Assembly: GCA_001970955.1 (NCBI GenBank)
Contig: MPUH01000397.1
Location: 1 to 57,180, forward strand
Direction: 5' to 3'
Length of the DNA: 57,180 nucleotides
DNA from: Stentor coeruleus
Taxonomy: Eukaryota > Ciliophora > Heterotrichea > Heterotrichida > Stentoridae
The notes under the pieces: model-generated
Database searches by the model: none
The model's input: only the letters and a program-made list of their open reading frames with translations
Told to the model about the DNA's origin: nothing
Shown here: positions 31,477 through 42,248 of the stretch, in pieces
Layout of the letters: the number at the start of each line of letters is the position of its first letter
Numbering within the stretch: the stretch's first letter is position 1
Program-made: the position numbers and the translations under genes

Positions 31477-33539
31477 GATTGATAAAAATATTTATTATGA
31501 AATGGTAAAGGAAGAAGGATAAAAGATTAGAGGTTAAGAGGATAATTAGTTTAAAAAATATTTTTGTAGACGACAAACTGAATAAGTTTTGGTGTTAGGT
31601 TTGGGTAAAGGATGGATTTATAATGGTTAGGATTAAAAGATCCTTTTGTGATTGTTTTTGAAATGTTTGAATTTGGGTAAGAATTTTTAGATGAAGGCTG
31701 GGGAAATAGATTTTAGTAGAGAATAAGGTTGTAGGATACTTGAAATTATAAGGATTTAAGAGGTTTAGGATGAGAGGAAATTAAAAACAATAATTTGGAT
31801 GAAAGAATATAGATAAGACCTAATTATTAATACACTCTATCATGCAAGTTTTATGTATAAAAATTTCTATGACTTTCTTAAATTATTTGAAATTCATAGA
31901 GCTAAAAATAACATAAAACCTTTGATCAAAAATTTATTTAATCAATCAAAGCTTGTTTCTATAAAATTGAACATTGAAATGATATTAAATCAAAGATTTG
32001 CTATAAAAACAAAATGTGTGTATAGAAAATATATTATTGTATAGGGAATAATAAAAATATCTACATAAACAAGAGGAACTCCATTTCCAATTTCTGTAAT
32101 TTTAATGAGTATCGATCATATAAATCTATTTTAATAAGAACTTGATACTCTCAGAATCAAAAACCAGAAATTAAAAATCCAATTATTATTTCTATAATCA
32201 TAAAATACAACAACAAAAAACACTAAAATTACTATACTCTATTATCATTATATAAACTAAAATTTATATTTTTATATCTTCATCAAGAAATATAATTTTA
32301 ATAAAAGTATTTGCTTAGATTTTCCATAGTAAATACATATGATAATTCAAGATGATTTATTATAGAATCAGAGTAAAATCATGCCATTAAAACTATCATT
32401 TATCAGAACTTTTTCTTTTAAAATATATAAAAATTGTATTCTTGACTAATTTTCAAAATGAAGCCAAAGAAATAAATAATTACAACTGAATCATAAAACT
32501 AAACCACAAAAAATAAGAGCATTTAAATATATTTTCTAGATAAGAAGATATAATAAAAATATCAGAAATCATAATACATAAAATGTTATTACTTTATAGA
32601 GTCTTTTTAAAACTTGTTGAAATTTGTGAGATTTATGCAAACTTGTTAATCATCACATATTTCAGAATTTTAATAAAAATATACTTGTGTTAATTTAAAA
32701 TAGTTATTATGATAATAAACTAGAATTTATTAGAAAAATAGCCAAACTAAAAAAAAAATATTAAAGGCATAAATCCTTTAACTAAAGTAAAAACACATAT
32801 GAAACAATTAAAAAATAATATGTCTATATTTCTTATTACGAAAAGCTTAAATTAATACAATCACTCCTTTCTAATTTTTATCCTAATGATAAATTTTCCA
32901 TCTTCACCCTTTATACAAAAGTATATTCCCAATATTATTTTCAATCGAAAATAATAAAGAAAGTGGATTATTACCACAAATCCTACCCCAACAAAAATCC
33001 TCCTAAATTCTTATATAACCCTTCAAATCTAATAATAATTTTTCATAAGCCTCCCCAATATTAAAAATCCTATATTTTTTGAATCAAATCGTAATAATCT
33101 ACAACCTAACAAACTTAATCAAATCCTACTATATCTATATATTAATCACTTCAGAAAAGCCTAAACCATCTTACCCTATAATCCTATAACACCCTAACAC
33201 CCTAAAAAAAAAATTCAAATTATTTTTGACATATTAAACTCTCCATCTGATNCATATTAATCTCTTCAGAAAAGCCTAAACCATCTTACCCTATAATCCT
33301 ACAACACCCTAACACCCTAAAAAAAAAATTCAAATTATTTTTGACATATTAAACTCTCCATCTGATAATCTAAACTAAAATTAAACCTTCACCTTACAAA
33401 AACTAAATCACCCATATAGCATAACCCATGTTTTTTAAACCTAAAAACTTTAGGTTAATACTTTATCAGTCATCAATCTCAATGCCATGTTTATTTTGAA
33501 ATCTGTATCATAACTTTAATACTTTAATCTTATAAAATT
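31477..33539. other. 2-kb divergent spacer with skew switch and telomere-like motif
   Basis: 31480-31800 is G-rich with very few C. 32870-33460 is C-rich with very few G. The middle is over 80% A+T. A telomere-like CACCCTAACACCCTAA lies at 33190-33205, repeated at 33305-33320 because of an unmerged overlap around the N at 33252. A 63-codon plus-strand ORF (31853-32044) has no other support. No RNA gene seen. Confidence 0.6.
33140..33367. repeat. Unmerged contig overlap around single N (33252)
   Basis: About 112 bp before the N recur after it with at least two base differences (atcacttc/atctcttc and ctataac/ctacaac). The differences suggest two alleles or an error-prone contig end. Both copies carry the CCCTAACA-type motif. 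Confidence 0.85.
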
Positions 33540-34610
33540 ATGGGTGCTCAATGTTCATGTGTATGCTCTCAACCATTAGACGGAAAAACATTAGAAGATG
33601 TTGAACGTATAAGGAAAGCAAAATCTGAGATGCCTTTGATTCCAGGGGCAGTTAATATTTCTATTGATTCAGACGAATCCATAATTCTCGACCCTGTTGA
33701 AGTGATTCCAAAAGCTCTTATAAGAAGATACTTAGTAAAAAAGTATTTCAAAGGAGTACCACTTTTTAGGTCGTTTTTGTCTCCAGGAATATGCGTTTAT
33801 GCCCCTCCAGAAACGGATCCAGATATTGAAGCAATTGAAAAAACTTTGCCTCCTTTTAATGCTAAACGTACAAAAGGACCCACTGTAGAAAATTATCCAA
33901 CCGTTTATTTATATGAAGGCGGCTGTTATTCAGGCCAATGGGATATTTCACAGCAAAAGCCTGAAGGTTATGGGATAATGGTTTACTCTGACAATACAAA
34001 GTACTGTGGTGAGTTCAAAAGTGGGAAGAAATGTGGAAAAGGTCGACAAATAAATGTTGAAGGGGATATATATGAAGGTGAGTTTTTCAATGATAAAATG
34101 CAAGGTCAAGGAAAGCTCAAACGTAGTAACGGCACAATATACAAAGGAGGGTTTATAAACAATTTAGAAGATGGGGAAGGGTCTTTAGAACATATGGGAA
34201 AAGTTATATACAATGGAAACTTTACAAGAGGATTAAAGCATGGATATGGTAAATTGACTATAAATGGGAATACGTATATTGGGGACTTTTCTACAGATCA
34301 AATGGATGGGAATGGAACATATACGTGGGTAGATGGGAAAAGTTATACTGGAGGTTGGAAATCTAATAAGATGCATGGTTATGGAACTTATAAATGGGCA
34401 GATGGGAAACTTTATGTTGGATACTTTGTTGATGGTATCAGGGAAGGTATTGGAAGTTTTAAATGGACTGATGGAAGAGAATATAAAGGTGGATGGTCTA
34501 AAGGGAAAATGCATGGAGAAGGAGCTTATATCTATATGGACAAGGGAAAACGTAGAAACTTTGTGGCGATTTACGAATATGGAAAGAGAAAAAAAATTGT
34601 CAGATACTAA
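33540..34610 (+). CDS. MORN-repeat protein with putative N-terminal lipid anchor
   Basis: 356 residues. The N-terminus MGAQCSCVCSQPL has Gly2 and three nearby Cys, an apparent N-myristoylation plus palmitoylation signal for membrane attachment. Residues about 60-95 hold a basic helix (ALIRRYLVKKYFKGV). From about 120 there are some nine MORN repeats of roughly 23 residues: YSGQWDISQQKPEGYGIMVY, YCGEFKSGKKCGKGRQ, YEGEFFNDKMQGQGKL, YKGGFINNLEDGEGSL, YNGNFTRGLKHGYGKL, YIGDFSTDQMDGNGTY, YTGGWKSNKMHGYGTY, YVGYFVDGIREGIGSF and YKGGWSKGKMHGEGAY. MORN arrays bind membranes and cytoskeletal partners in protists. No kinase or other catalytic domain follows, so it is likely a scaffold. The start is preceded by TTATAAAATT. 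Confidence 0.88.
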   Translation: MGAQCSCVCSQPLDGKTLEDVERIRKAKSEMPLIPGAVNISIDSDESIILDPVEVIPKALIRRYLVKKYFKGVPLFRSFLSPGICVYAPPETDPDIEAIEKTLPPFNAKRTKGPTVENYPTVYLYEGGCYSGQWDISQQKPEGYGIMVYSDNTKYCGEFKSGKKCGKGRQINVEGDIYEGEFFNDKMQGQGKLKRSNGTIYKGGFINNLEDGEGSLEHMGKVIYNGNFTRGLKHGYGKLTINGNTYIGDFSTDQMDGNGTYTWVDGKSYTGGWKSNKMHGYGTYKWADGKLYVGYFVDGIREGIGSFKWTDGREYKGGWSKGKMHGEGAYIYMDKGKRRNFVAIYEYGKRKKIVRY

Positions 34611-34758
34611 AAGCTTTGGCTATTACATTGTTTTGGCTTATTAGATTAAATTGTAAACTTCATCATGAGTTTTTTTATATACAAAACCTATAATAAAAAC
34701 TATATCCTCATAAAAACTATCAAATATCTAAACTAAAATAAAATAATATCCTAATTAT

Positions 34759-35583
34759 CTAATGTTTGAATGTAACTTGATCATCTAAGTTCTTCATGCC
34801 TTTTTCTTCTTCATGTATATCATGTATAAGGTTAATATCCTCAGCTACAATAACATTTGTCCATCCATTTTGATGTACATGATAAACTCTTACAACCCCT
34901 CCACTCATTGCATCTCTATGTCCAGCATGATAAATAGCTCTTCTTCCAAGCTGTACAGCTTCATCTAATGACATATCAAAACGATAATGTGAATCAAGAA
35001 CACCATAAGCATAAACAGAACCTGAACCAACAGAAAACAAGTCGCCTTTTAATCTTATCCCATCATCATCAACCATATATAAACCTGGACCTTTATGATC
35101 CCATCCTGCAATCATTGTCCCCATACTTAATCCATACCCTCTATATTGTCCAACCATATCACATAAAATTTTAGCGGCACCTCCAACACTGATTCTTTCA
35201 CCGTTTTTAAGCTCATACATTCTACATACACGGGCTAGATTTGTTTCCCAATAAAAACAATCTGCAGCACCACCAGCCATGGTCCCTAAAAGGTAATCAT
35301 TTATTTCTATGACTTTTTTGACCTTATTTGACCCTATGAAACTTCCCATTGTCGCCCTAGCATCTACTGCTATGATTATTCCACCTTGGAATACAAAACC
35401 TAAAGTTGTTGTCCCTTTAGCGAATTGATGTAACTTTTTTGCTTCGGCTGTGCCTTTGGCTACAAGATCCTGAGGAGTTGGGAAAGATAATGTTTCTGAA
35501 AAGTCAGGGTTTAGGTCCTCTTTTGGAGAAAAGTATGATGGAAGAGCAAAGTCGGATGAGTCTAAGAAAGAAAGATCTGCCAT
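34759..35583 (-). CDS. PSMB5: 20S proteasome subunit beta5 (chymotrypsin-like)
   Basis: 274 residues. A propeptide of 57 residues ends KG and is cut before TTTLGF, giving catalytic Thr1 (residue 58). Asp17 (AVDAR, residue 74) and Lys33 (NKVKK, residue 90) of the catalytic triad are present. [63 protein letters not shown] and [17 protein letters not shown] are beta5-specific blocks. It sits in the 20S core and cleaves after hydrophobic residues. The 3' end is about 150 bp from the convergent MORN gene. Frame intact, length typical of the family. Confidence 0.96.
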   Translation of the reverse strand: MADLSFLDSSDFALPSYFSPKEDLNPDFSETLSFPTPQDLVAKGTAEAKKLHQFAKGTTTLGFVFQGGIIIAVDARATMGSFIGSNKVKKVIEINDYLLGTMAGGAADCFYWETNLARVCRMYELKNGERISVGGAAKILCDMVGQYRGYGLSMGTMIAGWDHKGPGLYMVDDDGIRLKGDLFSVGSGSVYAYGVLDSHYRFDMSLDEAVQLGRRAIYHAGHRDAMSGGVVRVYHVHQNGWTNVIVAEDINLIHDIHEEEKGMKNLDDQVTFKH

Positions 35584-35976
35584 TTATTTTGTTTGAGATG
35601 CTTAAGAATGGGTTAAGATATTTTTGTTGAGGTTAGAAGTTGGGAAGATTAGGAGGTTAAGATTAGGTGATTTGGTTTAGGCTAGGATTTTGCGTGAAAA
35701 TTATGGAAATTTATTGGATTTTACTTAGGCTATGGAGAGTTTTATATGTTTGAGAATTGATTTTGTTTTTAAGTGTGGAAAGTTTTAAAAGTTTGAGAAT
35801 GGTAGAGGATTTAGTTTAGAAAAACTCTTATAATAATTTGCGCTTTGAAATATAGGATATAATGATAATCTTATTATAAAAATCCAATATTTAAACTACA
35901 ACAAATACTATCATGCAAAAATTCTTTCTTAACTAATTTATATTATCTTGGTTTCTTGGGAGTTTTTTNTTCTTAA
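35584..35976. other. Spacer with skew switch and contig join
   Basis: 35590-35820 is G-rich, 35880-35940 is C-rich. An unmerged 43-bp overlap (35926-35968 and 35970-36012) surrounds the N at 35969, and its right copy covers the 3' end of the next gene. Confidence 0.55.
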
Positions 35977-36012
35977 CTAATTTATATTATCTTGGTTTCT
36001 TGGGAGTTTTTT
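35926..36012. repeat. Unmerged contig overlap around single N (35969)
   Basis: Two exact 43-base copies flank the N. Assembly artefact. Confidence 0.9.
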
Positions 36013-36168
36013 CAGATTGGCTTTAGGTTTCTTCCCATCAGCATAGATTCCATACACAATCATAACTGACATTAAACATGCAAGTATTAAGCACATAACA
36101 CTGCCTCCATTCATCAAGTTGTCAACCTTATCAATTTTGTTTGCAAAATTAAAACATTCCGAAGCCAT
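35977..36168 (-). CDS. Small single-pass membrane protein
   Basis: 63 residues when started at MASECFNFAN (36168). An upstream in-frame Met at 36192 would add eight hydrophobic residues. One clear transmembrane helix (about residues 20-42: GGSVMCLILACLMSVMIVYG) is followed by a Lys-rich tail (ADGKKPKANLKKLPRNQ), suggesting N-out/C-in topology by the positive-inside rule. Not recognised as a known family. The short length makes the call tentative, but it lies in the sense orientation of its neighbours and has a plausible protein composition unlike the spacer DNA around it. Confidence 0.5.
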   Translation of the reverse strand: MASECFNFANKIDKVDNLMNGGSVMCLILACLMSVMIVYGIYADGKKPKANLKKLPRNQDNIN

Positions 36169-36218
36169 ATTAAAAATTACTATTATTCTCATTTAACTAT
36201 TTACCACTAGAATAATAG

Positions 36219-38234
36219 TTATTTATTACACTCTTGGTTGAGAAATTCAAGTAGGCATTTGGAAAACATGTATTTTTCAGCTGGATTTAGTGTTCCTGAG
36301 TGGCCACAGCTTAAAGGTATCAAAGTCCCTGCTGTTGAATATTCACAATTATTCCGGTCTTCTGATATATCCAAGTCACTACTCAGTCCACATCGGTCTT
36401 CCATAAACCCTAAAATCTCAATAAAAATATTGAAAATTGTGTTGAAGTCCTTAAAAACCTGTTGGATTATAAGGTTTTCAGATTTCTCATACTCTTCTTG
36501 TATAGTTTGCATTTCTTGTAAACAACTACGAATAGTTGTAATACTTTTTATATGACTGCTGAGCTTTTCTTCTGAAGATTTCAGACTACTACCCCAAATA
36601 TCAAGTACCATAAGCCAGATTATAAAGCATAGCTCAGGATATGAACTTTCTAATATATCCATCATCAATTGTCCTCCTGCATCAACTTTACTTAAACAAG
36701 CAAAAAGCCTTTCAATACACAAAGAAATATCTTCTTCCTGCAAATTATCAGTCTCCAAATTCAATGCTTGATAATTGTTTTCTCTTATATTCCTATAATA
36801 CTCTGACTCATTATAAGATTTCTCCCCTCCTGTAAGACAATTTAAAAACTGATTAAGTCTTAACATAGACTCAACACAACTTGATAAAGCAGAATACGTC
36901 AAAACATGTTCAGATTTTTTACGAATATCAGGACTTAAATACCCAATTTTCATAAGACTAGATTCAGGGGCAACAATTTTAAGGGCAACTCCAGCTTTAA
37001 GTGAAGATAAATCACTGATCATATTATCATGTGGATCTGATAGAATAACTTTAAAACATTTTGCTGTTAAATAATCAGTTATACATTCAGATGTATCACC
37101 TCTACCAAGTCTATACATCCAATATGCGATTTTACCAAAGTTATAAAAGGCAACTGTTGGTAATGAGGAAAAAGTTCGATCTGCTATGAGGAAGTCTAAA
37201 ATACATTCTCTAGCAAGATATGTGGCTATACATCCACCTAAAGATTCGCCATGTACGCCAAGGACTTTTGATAGTTTTTGTGTTCGGATATAATTAACGA
37301 TAACTTCACCATCTTTTTTAAGTCGGTCTAAAGATGCTTTACCTTGGCTTCTTCCATAACCTCTATAGTTCCATAAAAACACACTAAACCCTAGTTCTAA
37401 ATAAAACTCCAACCATTCAGTCTGGTAGTATGAAAACTCATAAAAACCTCCATTAGGACTACACAATATCACTGCTGTTGCTGAATCGCTTCCTCCTACC
37501 CAAATACTACATAACTCTTACCAATCTAATTTTGTTGAACTATCCACATCTAACCAGATCTGCTCACATTTTATTTTACTCATCAAATCAACTCTCATAT
37601 AATCCAAACACCCAAAAACCTTAACCCCATTTACCAATAAACCTTCTAATTCTTTATATATCCCAGTTGGCAATATCAAAGTTTCCTGATCAAACTCTAA
37701 ACTTTCTAAACTACAAGGAATATCCTTACACCAATCTAATAAAGATATTTTTTTTTCATTATATTTCACTTTAATACCAGCTAAATATTCCATCAAATTC
37801 TCTAGCATAGAAGTTAATTTTTCTTGACATTCTGATACTTTATAATCTTTTTTTAAGTTTTTCATATTATCAATAGTCTTTTGTATTGTATCTATTATAA
37901 CAGGTAAATTACAATAATTAGCTGAATTGTTTGAGGATATTTGGTTTTGAAGAAATGTATAAAGCTCTTTTGTTCTTAAAGTTAGTTGATATGATATGAT
38001 TTTTGAATAGTTTTTTTCAAGTGTTCGTCTCCAGTACCAAAATGATCCAGGGAATGTTGCAATTTGAAGGATGAATTTGAGAATGATGTAAAAAAGCATG
38101 ATAAAGGTTAGGATTGAACCTAATAATGTGATAAGATAGGAAAGAAAGTAGAATATTGAGAAAATGATGCTGAGGATTGATAGGTTTATAAGAGAAATTA
38201 GCATAAAACGCAAGAAACTCTGCATCTTACCCAT
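36219..38234 (-). CDS. Membrane-anchored alpha/beta hydrolase, two exons
   Basis: Exon 1 (37522-38234) encodes an N-terminal double membrane region (MGKMQSFLRFMLISLINLSI, then FYFLSYLITLLGSILTFIML) and a soluble helical part. Exon 2 (36219-37506) is joined through a 15-nt intron, giving LDCIWVGGSDSATAVILCSPNGGFYE. The hydrolase core follows: VFLWNYRGYGRSQGKASLD, nucleophile elbow GVHGESLGGCIATYLA (GESLG), and FLIADRTFSSLPTVA. A C-terminal LSCGHSGTL may carry the catalytic His. NYRGYGxSxG and GESLGG resemble ABHD13/ABHD17-type hydrolases, but the long N-terminal extension and the roughly 200-residue insert before the final His do not. A membrane-associated esterase, lipase or thioesterase is the reasonable inference. 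Substrate unknown. Confidence 0.75.
37507..37521 (-). other. 15-nt intron
   Basis: Minus-strand gtaagagttatgtag. Removing it deletes an in-frame TAA and joins LDC to IWVGGSDSATAV, the segment leading into the first hydrolase strand. Confidence 0.85.
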
Positions 38235-38980
38235 GATAGATTTATATAATGAGGATCAGATAAGGATATTAATTATAAGGGGTTTTTTTGGAAGAAAAGA
38301 TGAGGTTGGGTGAGGAGAATTTGGGGATTTTATATTTTGATAAGAAAAATATCAGGTTTGATGAAAGTGGGATGGAAGATTGTTTAGAGTTTTTATTGGG
38401 GGAAAAATTTTTTTGGTTTTGAATGTATGGAAGGATGAAGGGAGTTTTTAAAAAGATATGATTGAATGTGGAAGGGGGTTTTAAAAGCTGAGGTTTGAGG
38501 TTTGAGATTGTGAGGTTGGAACAGGAATGAAAATGCTGGTTTTTTTAATTTTTTATGGGTTTGAGGTGTTAAGTAAGATTTTCATAATTTTACCGGTTTG
38601 GGTTGAAATAATTTCCTATCAAATGACATTTGATAAAATAGATTTTTTTTTTCTGGGAAAATATATGATGATTTTTTAATCTTCGATTATTTTTATCATC
38701 GTAATTTCGGCAGTTCTGCGTATATTTTTTTGTTTTTTGCAATTTCCGTTGGGTGTTATAAGATTTTGATATTTATAGGAATATTAGTTTTAATTTAGTT
38801 AGCCTAGTTTTTCATAGTACAAGACATAGAGGGTTTTAAAGATTTTTAAGATATTTTGAAATTATGAGTTAAGGAAGGCATTTATTATCCTATCTTAATC
38901 TTTTCACAATAAAATCTGCTAAAAAATTCACATTTCCGCCTTATCTTTTAATCTTCTATCTCTTTCATGATAATATTAAT
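38235..38980. other. Divergent spacer with extreme skew switch
   Basis: 38281-38400 has 39 G and 1 C on the plus strand by direct count. 38880-38980 turns C-rich. Both flanking genes read outward. No ORF or RNA gene is supported. Confidence 0.65.
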
Positions 38981-39487
38981 ATGAAAGTTTTCGAAAGACC
39001 AAGATCAAATCCTCGATCTATGACACCAAAGCGAATAACCTCAACTAAGCCTCCCTTTCCTAAACTCATACAAAAAAAGCCAAAAGCAAATCCTATCAAG
39101 CCAAACCCAATAGAAAGAAACAAAGAAAACCTTCCACTTGAAATGATTTTATCAGAAGATGCCCTTTTATTCAAACCTAATGAAATTATCAATCAAACTT
39201 TATACACACAATCCCCAATAGGAGAACTTCACGTTTGTTTTCCTTATGAGTTACCAGGAAACCAGCTTTATATCCCGATTTCAGAAAAACCTCAAATGAT
39301 TGAGATTAGTACAAGGTCAACATGGGATTCAACTCGAGATATATCAGTAGGTTTTGAATCAACATCATCAATATCCCGAAACAGTAAAGTCAAACTTTTA
39401 TCAAAAAATTTCAAACTGACTAGGAATTCACTAACCCGATACAAATGCGATTCACAAAACGCAACTCCTGAACCTCGTGAATTTTAA
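38981..39487 (+). CDS. Hypothetical basic, disordered protein
   Basis: 168 residues, not recognised. The first 50 are rich in Pro, Lys and Arg (RPRSNPRSMTPKRITSTKPP), the rest in Ser, Thr and charged residues, with one more ordered hydrophobic stretch (GELHVCFPYELPGNQLYIPI). No zinc finger, membrane segment or signal peptide. The protein could be a small regulatory or structural factor, but nothing points to a function. The start is supported by the switch from C-rich spacer to mixed coding composition and by TATTAAT just upstream. Confidence 0.55.
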   Translation: MKVFERPRSNPRSMTPKRITSTKPPFPKLIQKKPKANPIKPNPIERNKENLPLEMILSEDALLFKPNEIINQTLYTQSPIGELHVCFPYELPGNQLYIPISEKPQMIEISTRSTWDSTRDISVGFESTSSISRNSKVKLLSKNFKLTRNSLTRYKCDSQNATPEPREF

Positions 39488-39559
39488 TAGCATAATTACT
39501 ATATAAATTAGAATTTTTTACTATAAAAATCTTAACTTTTTTTATCAAACTAAATATTT

Positions 39560-40258
39560 TTACTTTGTTAGATCTTCTAAAGCTTCACAGATTTTCTGTA
39601 AAATATTGATGTTTCTTGCTAAACCTTTGTCAGCTTCATCAAGATTATGTTGAAAGTCTTCAGGGTCTTTTAGATATTTAGCTAAAGCAATTTTCATATC
39701 TATTGGCAGTCTGAAAATTTCATAACATTCAATTTTTCTATATAATTCTTTTTTAATATCTTCAAAAGCTTTGACTTCGTTGATTTTTTTATGCATTTGC
39801 AATGCGATATTTGATATTCTCCTTTTGTTTGCTATTTTTTCATCTAAAGCATGGAGTAAATCTATAGTTTCAGAATATAATTCATCATGTTCTACAATAA
39901 GCTCAGCAATAGGTCTGTATTTTTCTACAACTTTCTTTGAATTTTGATTAAAATTTGATACACTATTTAGATCTTTTATGGAATGATCATTATGATTTTT
40001 ATGACAATCTTCACATAATGGAGTATAATCATTAGCACAAACATTTATAAATTCAGAATTGTGAATAGGACAAAATCTTAAATCTCGAACACATTCTTCA
40101 AATGGACAACAAAAAATACCTTCGGAATTGAGGAGTTTTTGACAAGGGTTACAGAAGCTATGATTACAGGAAAATGAACGTGAGGATTGTGAGGAGAGGC
40201 AATAGTCACAGATAGGGAGGATTTTCTGCGGAAGGAATTTTGTTATAAGCTCAGACAT
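39560..40258 (-). CDS. RING/B-box-type zinc-finger coiled-coil protein (TRIM-like)
   Basis: 233 residues from MSELITKFLPQKILPICDYC. An upstream in-frame Met (40372) would add a low-complexity stretch that looks like spacer DNA. Zinc-binding residues occur as CDYC…CNHSFCNPC…CCPFEEC, a RING-like arrangement, followed by CPIHNSEFINVCANDYTPLC and EDCHKNHNDHSI, a B-box. A coiled coil (about 95-160) and helical tail follow. TRIM-like proteins can act as E3 ubiquitin ligases, but the spacing of the first finger is unusual for RING, so ligase activity is uncertain. Gene is intact and between two opposed skewed spacers. Confidence 0.75.
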   Translation of the reverse strand: MSELITKFLPQKILPICDYCLSSQSSRSFSCNHSFCNPCQKLLNSEGIFCCPFEECVRDLRFCPIHNSEFINVCANDYTPLCEDCHKNHNDHSIKDLNSVSNFNQNSKKVVEKYRPIAELIVEHDELYSETIDLLHALDEKIANKRRISNIALQMHKKINEVKAFEDIKKELYRKIECYEIFRLPIDMKIALAKYLKDPEDFQHNLDEADKGLARNINILQKICEALEDLTK

Positions 40259-40622
40259 AAAAAAAAAATTATTATATAAATAGCTATAATTTGATAAATG
40301 GAGGAATTTTTTTTGAGGAAGATGCAGGATAGATTTTGAAATGTGTAAAGAGTTTTTGGGTTTGGAATACAATTGTCCTGTTAAGGGTTTTTATTTGAGA
40401 TTTTAGATAAGAATTTTAATATATGATTATGATGTGATTTAGTTAGAATAGAATGGATTTAAAATGCGCATAGGATTAAGGGTTTTTATATAATTTATAA
40501 TGAGAATTTACAAAGTAACCATCCCATAAACCATTAATTTTATCACAAAAATATTCATAAAAAAGCGAACCTTTCATTAGTCTATCTACTAAAATATCTT
40601 TGAAATCTAAAAAAATTATATT
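40259..40622. other. Spacer with skew switch
   Basis: 40300-40480 is G-rich and C-poor; 40510-40622 becomes C-rich and G-poor. It lies 5' of the RING/B-box gene and 3' of the next coiled-coil gene. No gene seen. Confidence 0.55.
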
Positions 40623-42248
40623 TTACTTACTAGCTTTCCTTTCACCTCTTATTAAAGACTGTTCTTTTATTTGTAAAGCCTTTAACTCCAGCTGATTTTC
40701 TCTAATATTAATCATATTAGCCCTCTTATCTAATTCCTGTTTAATGGCCAAAAGTTCGCTTTCTTTATTTCCCAAAGCTTTCATCCCTTGTTCTAAATGA
40801 CGTAATTGTATTTTAACCTTTTCCCTCGCTTCTCCAATATCATTACTATCCTTCTTAAGTTTTTCTTTAGCATTTTTTAATGTTAACATTTTTTGTTTAT
40901 ATTCATTCCTTTCTTTTTCCAAAAGTTTTTCTCTATTATTCACATTTTTCAATTTACTAACAAGTTCTTTAGTTAAATCTTCAATTGTACTTATATCAAC
41001 AGAATCATCAGTTCCAGTCATAGTTTTTAATTTCTCAAGTTTCTTATCTTGAGGGCTCAGTTCATTATAACGATTTTTCTCAACCGTTTCAATATTTTCT
41101 GTCAATCTTATAAGCAAATTATTTATTTTCAAATATCTCTCTTTAGAATCTTCATGTATTTTCGATATTTTATCATACAGAGTTTCAAATTCTGGGATGA
41201 TATTTTCATAGAAATTTTTGATCTCAGATTTAGAGTTATCAAGGCTTATTTGGATATTTTTTAGTTTTTCATGTGTTTTGAAGATTTTTTCATTGTCTTC
41301 TTTAAGTTTTTTTTGGCCTTCTGAAAGCTGTAACTCCTTGATGGTCATTTCTTGATTGTATACTTCGATTTGATTTTGAAGTCTATTGTATAAAAGGTCT
41401 AGGCTATTGTTTTCAGACTTTTGTGGTATGTTGGTAAATAAAGTTAATGATTTAGCTTTGTTTTCGATTGAAATTTTTAAATTTTCCATTTGGACTAGAT
41501 CAGCTTTCAAGTCTTCTCGTTGCTCTTTTATATTGGCTTTGATAGCATTTAGTACCTTTTTGTCTTTTTCGTTTTTGGCTATGAGCTTTTTAAGTCGCTC
41601 TTGTTCAGATTTAATTTTGGCTTGTAATTTTAGCAGTTGTTCTTCTTTTTCTGTGTCTTGCTCTAGCTCTTCAAGTCTAGAATTTACTTCTCCTATTTCA
41701 CCAAGCTCTTCAAAGTTCCTTTTACTTTGTATAGCTGTGGATATGAAAGCTTTTTCACTTTGCTTTGATACTGATTCAGTGCTATTTTTCATATTTTGAT
41801 TTTCTGATCTCTTTTTATCAAATTGCGATTTTTCTTCCTTGAAATCCTCTTTAAGTTTTTTTAATGCTAATTGGCTTCTCTCTAATTCCTGATGTTTTTT
41901 TTGGTAGTCTTCTTGAGTTTTCACAAGTTTGTCTCTTTGAAGATCAAATAATTTTTTTTGTTCAGAAAAGGATTCAAGGACGCATTTAAATTCTTTTTGT
42001 TGACTAATAATTAGTTTTTCCTTTTCCATAAGGTTTTTTTCTTTTATGTCAAGCTTTAAGATAGTTTCTTTAACTTTTTTTCTTGTCTCTATTATATCAG
42101 AATTATTTGTTGAAGGATAACTAGGAGATACTGTGATTGGTCTTTTATTATCTTTTAAAAAACTTTCTTGTTCTACTAATATTCTGATTTCTGGATCCCT
42201 TAGCGTCCTTGCAATAAAACGGTCAGAAGTAGCTCGATTCATTTGCAT
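40623..42248 (-). CDS. Large coiled-coil protein
   Basis: 541 residues, unrecognised. A short N-terminal segment (MNRATSDRFIARTLRDPEIR) precedes nearly continuous heptads with very high Lys and Glu: LDIKEKNLMEKEKLIISQQK, KLKEDFKEEKSQFDKKRSEN, QAKIKSEQERLKKLIAKNEK, then a less regular stretch near 330-380 and a last coiled coil LREKLLEKERNEYKQKMLTL-like. Little else is present and no globular domain is evident. Such proteins in ciliates are often basal-body or cortical filament components, but this is not shown here. Frame is open throughout, and the start MQMNRATSD has two close Met codons. Confidence 0.72.
   Translation of the reverse strand: MQMNRATSDRFIARTLRDPEIRILVEQESFLKDNKRPITVSPSYPSTNNSDIIETRKKVKETILKLDIKEKNLMEKEKLIISQQKEFKCVLESFSEQKKLFDLQRDKLVKTQEDYQKKHQELERSQLALKKLKEDFKEEKSQFDKKRSENQNMKNSTESVSKQSEKAFISTAIQSKRNFEELGEIGEVNSRLEELEQDTEKEEQLLKLQAKIKSEQERLKKLIAKNEKDKKVLNAIKANIKEQREDLKADLVQMENLKISIENKAKSLTLFTNIPQKSENNSLDLLYNRLQNQIEVYNQEMTIKELQLSEGQKKLKEDNEKIFKTHEKLKNIQISLDNSKSEIKNFYENIIPEFETLYDKISKIHEDSKERYLKINNLLIRLTENIETVEKNRYNELSPQDKKLEKLKTMTGTDDSVDISTIEDLTKELVSKLKNVNNREKLLEKERNEYKQKMLTLKNAKEKLKKDSNDIGEAREKVKIQLRHLEQGMKALGNKESELLAIKQELDKRANMINIRENQLELKALQIKEQSLIRGERKASK

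Noticed and set aside
31853..32044. 63-codon plus-strand ORF
   Set aside because: Short, surrounded by very A+T-rich DNA and without recognisable motif.
33140..33367. Tandem repeats or CRISPR-like direct repeats
   Set aside because: Pairs of copies separated by a single N are contig-overlap artefacts. No regularly spaced repeat array exists in the window.
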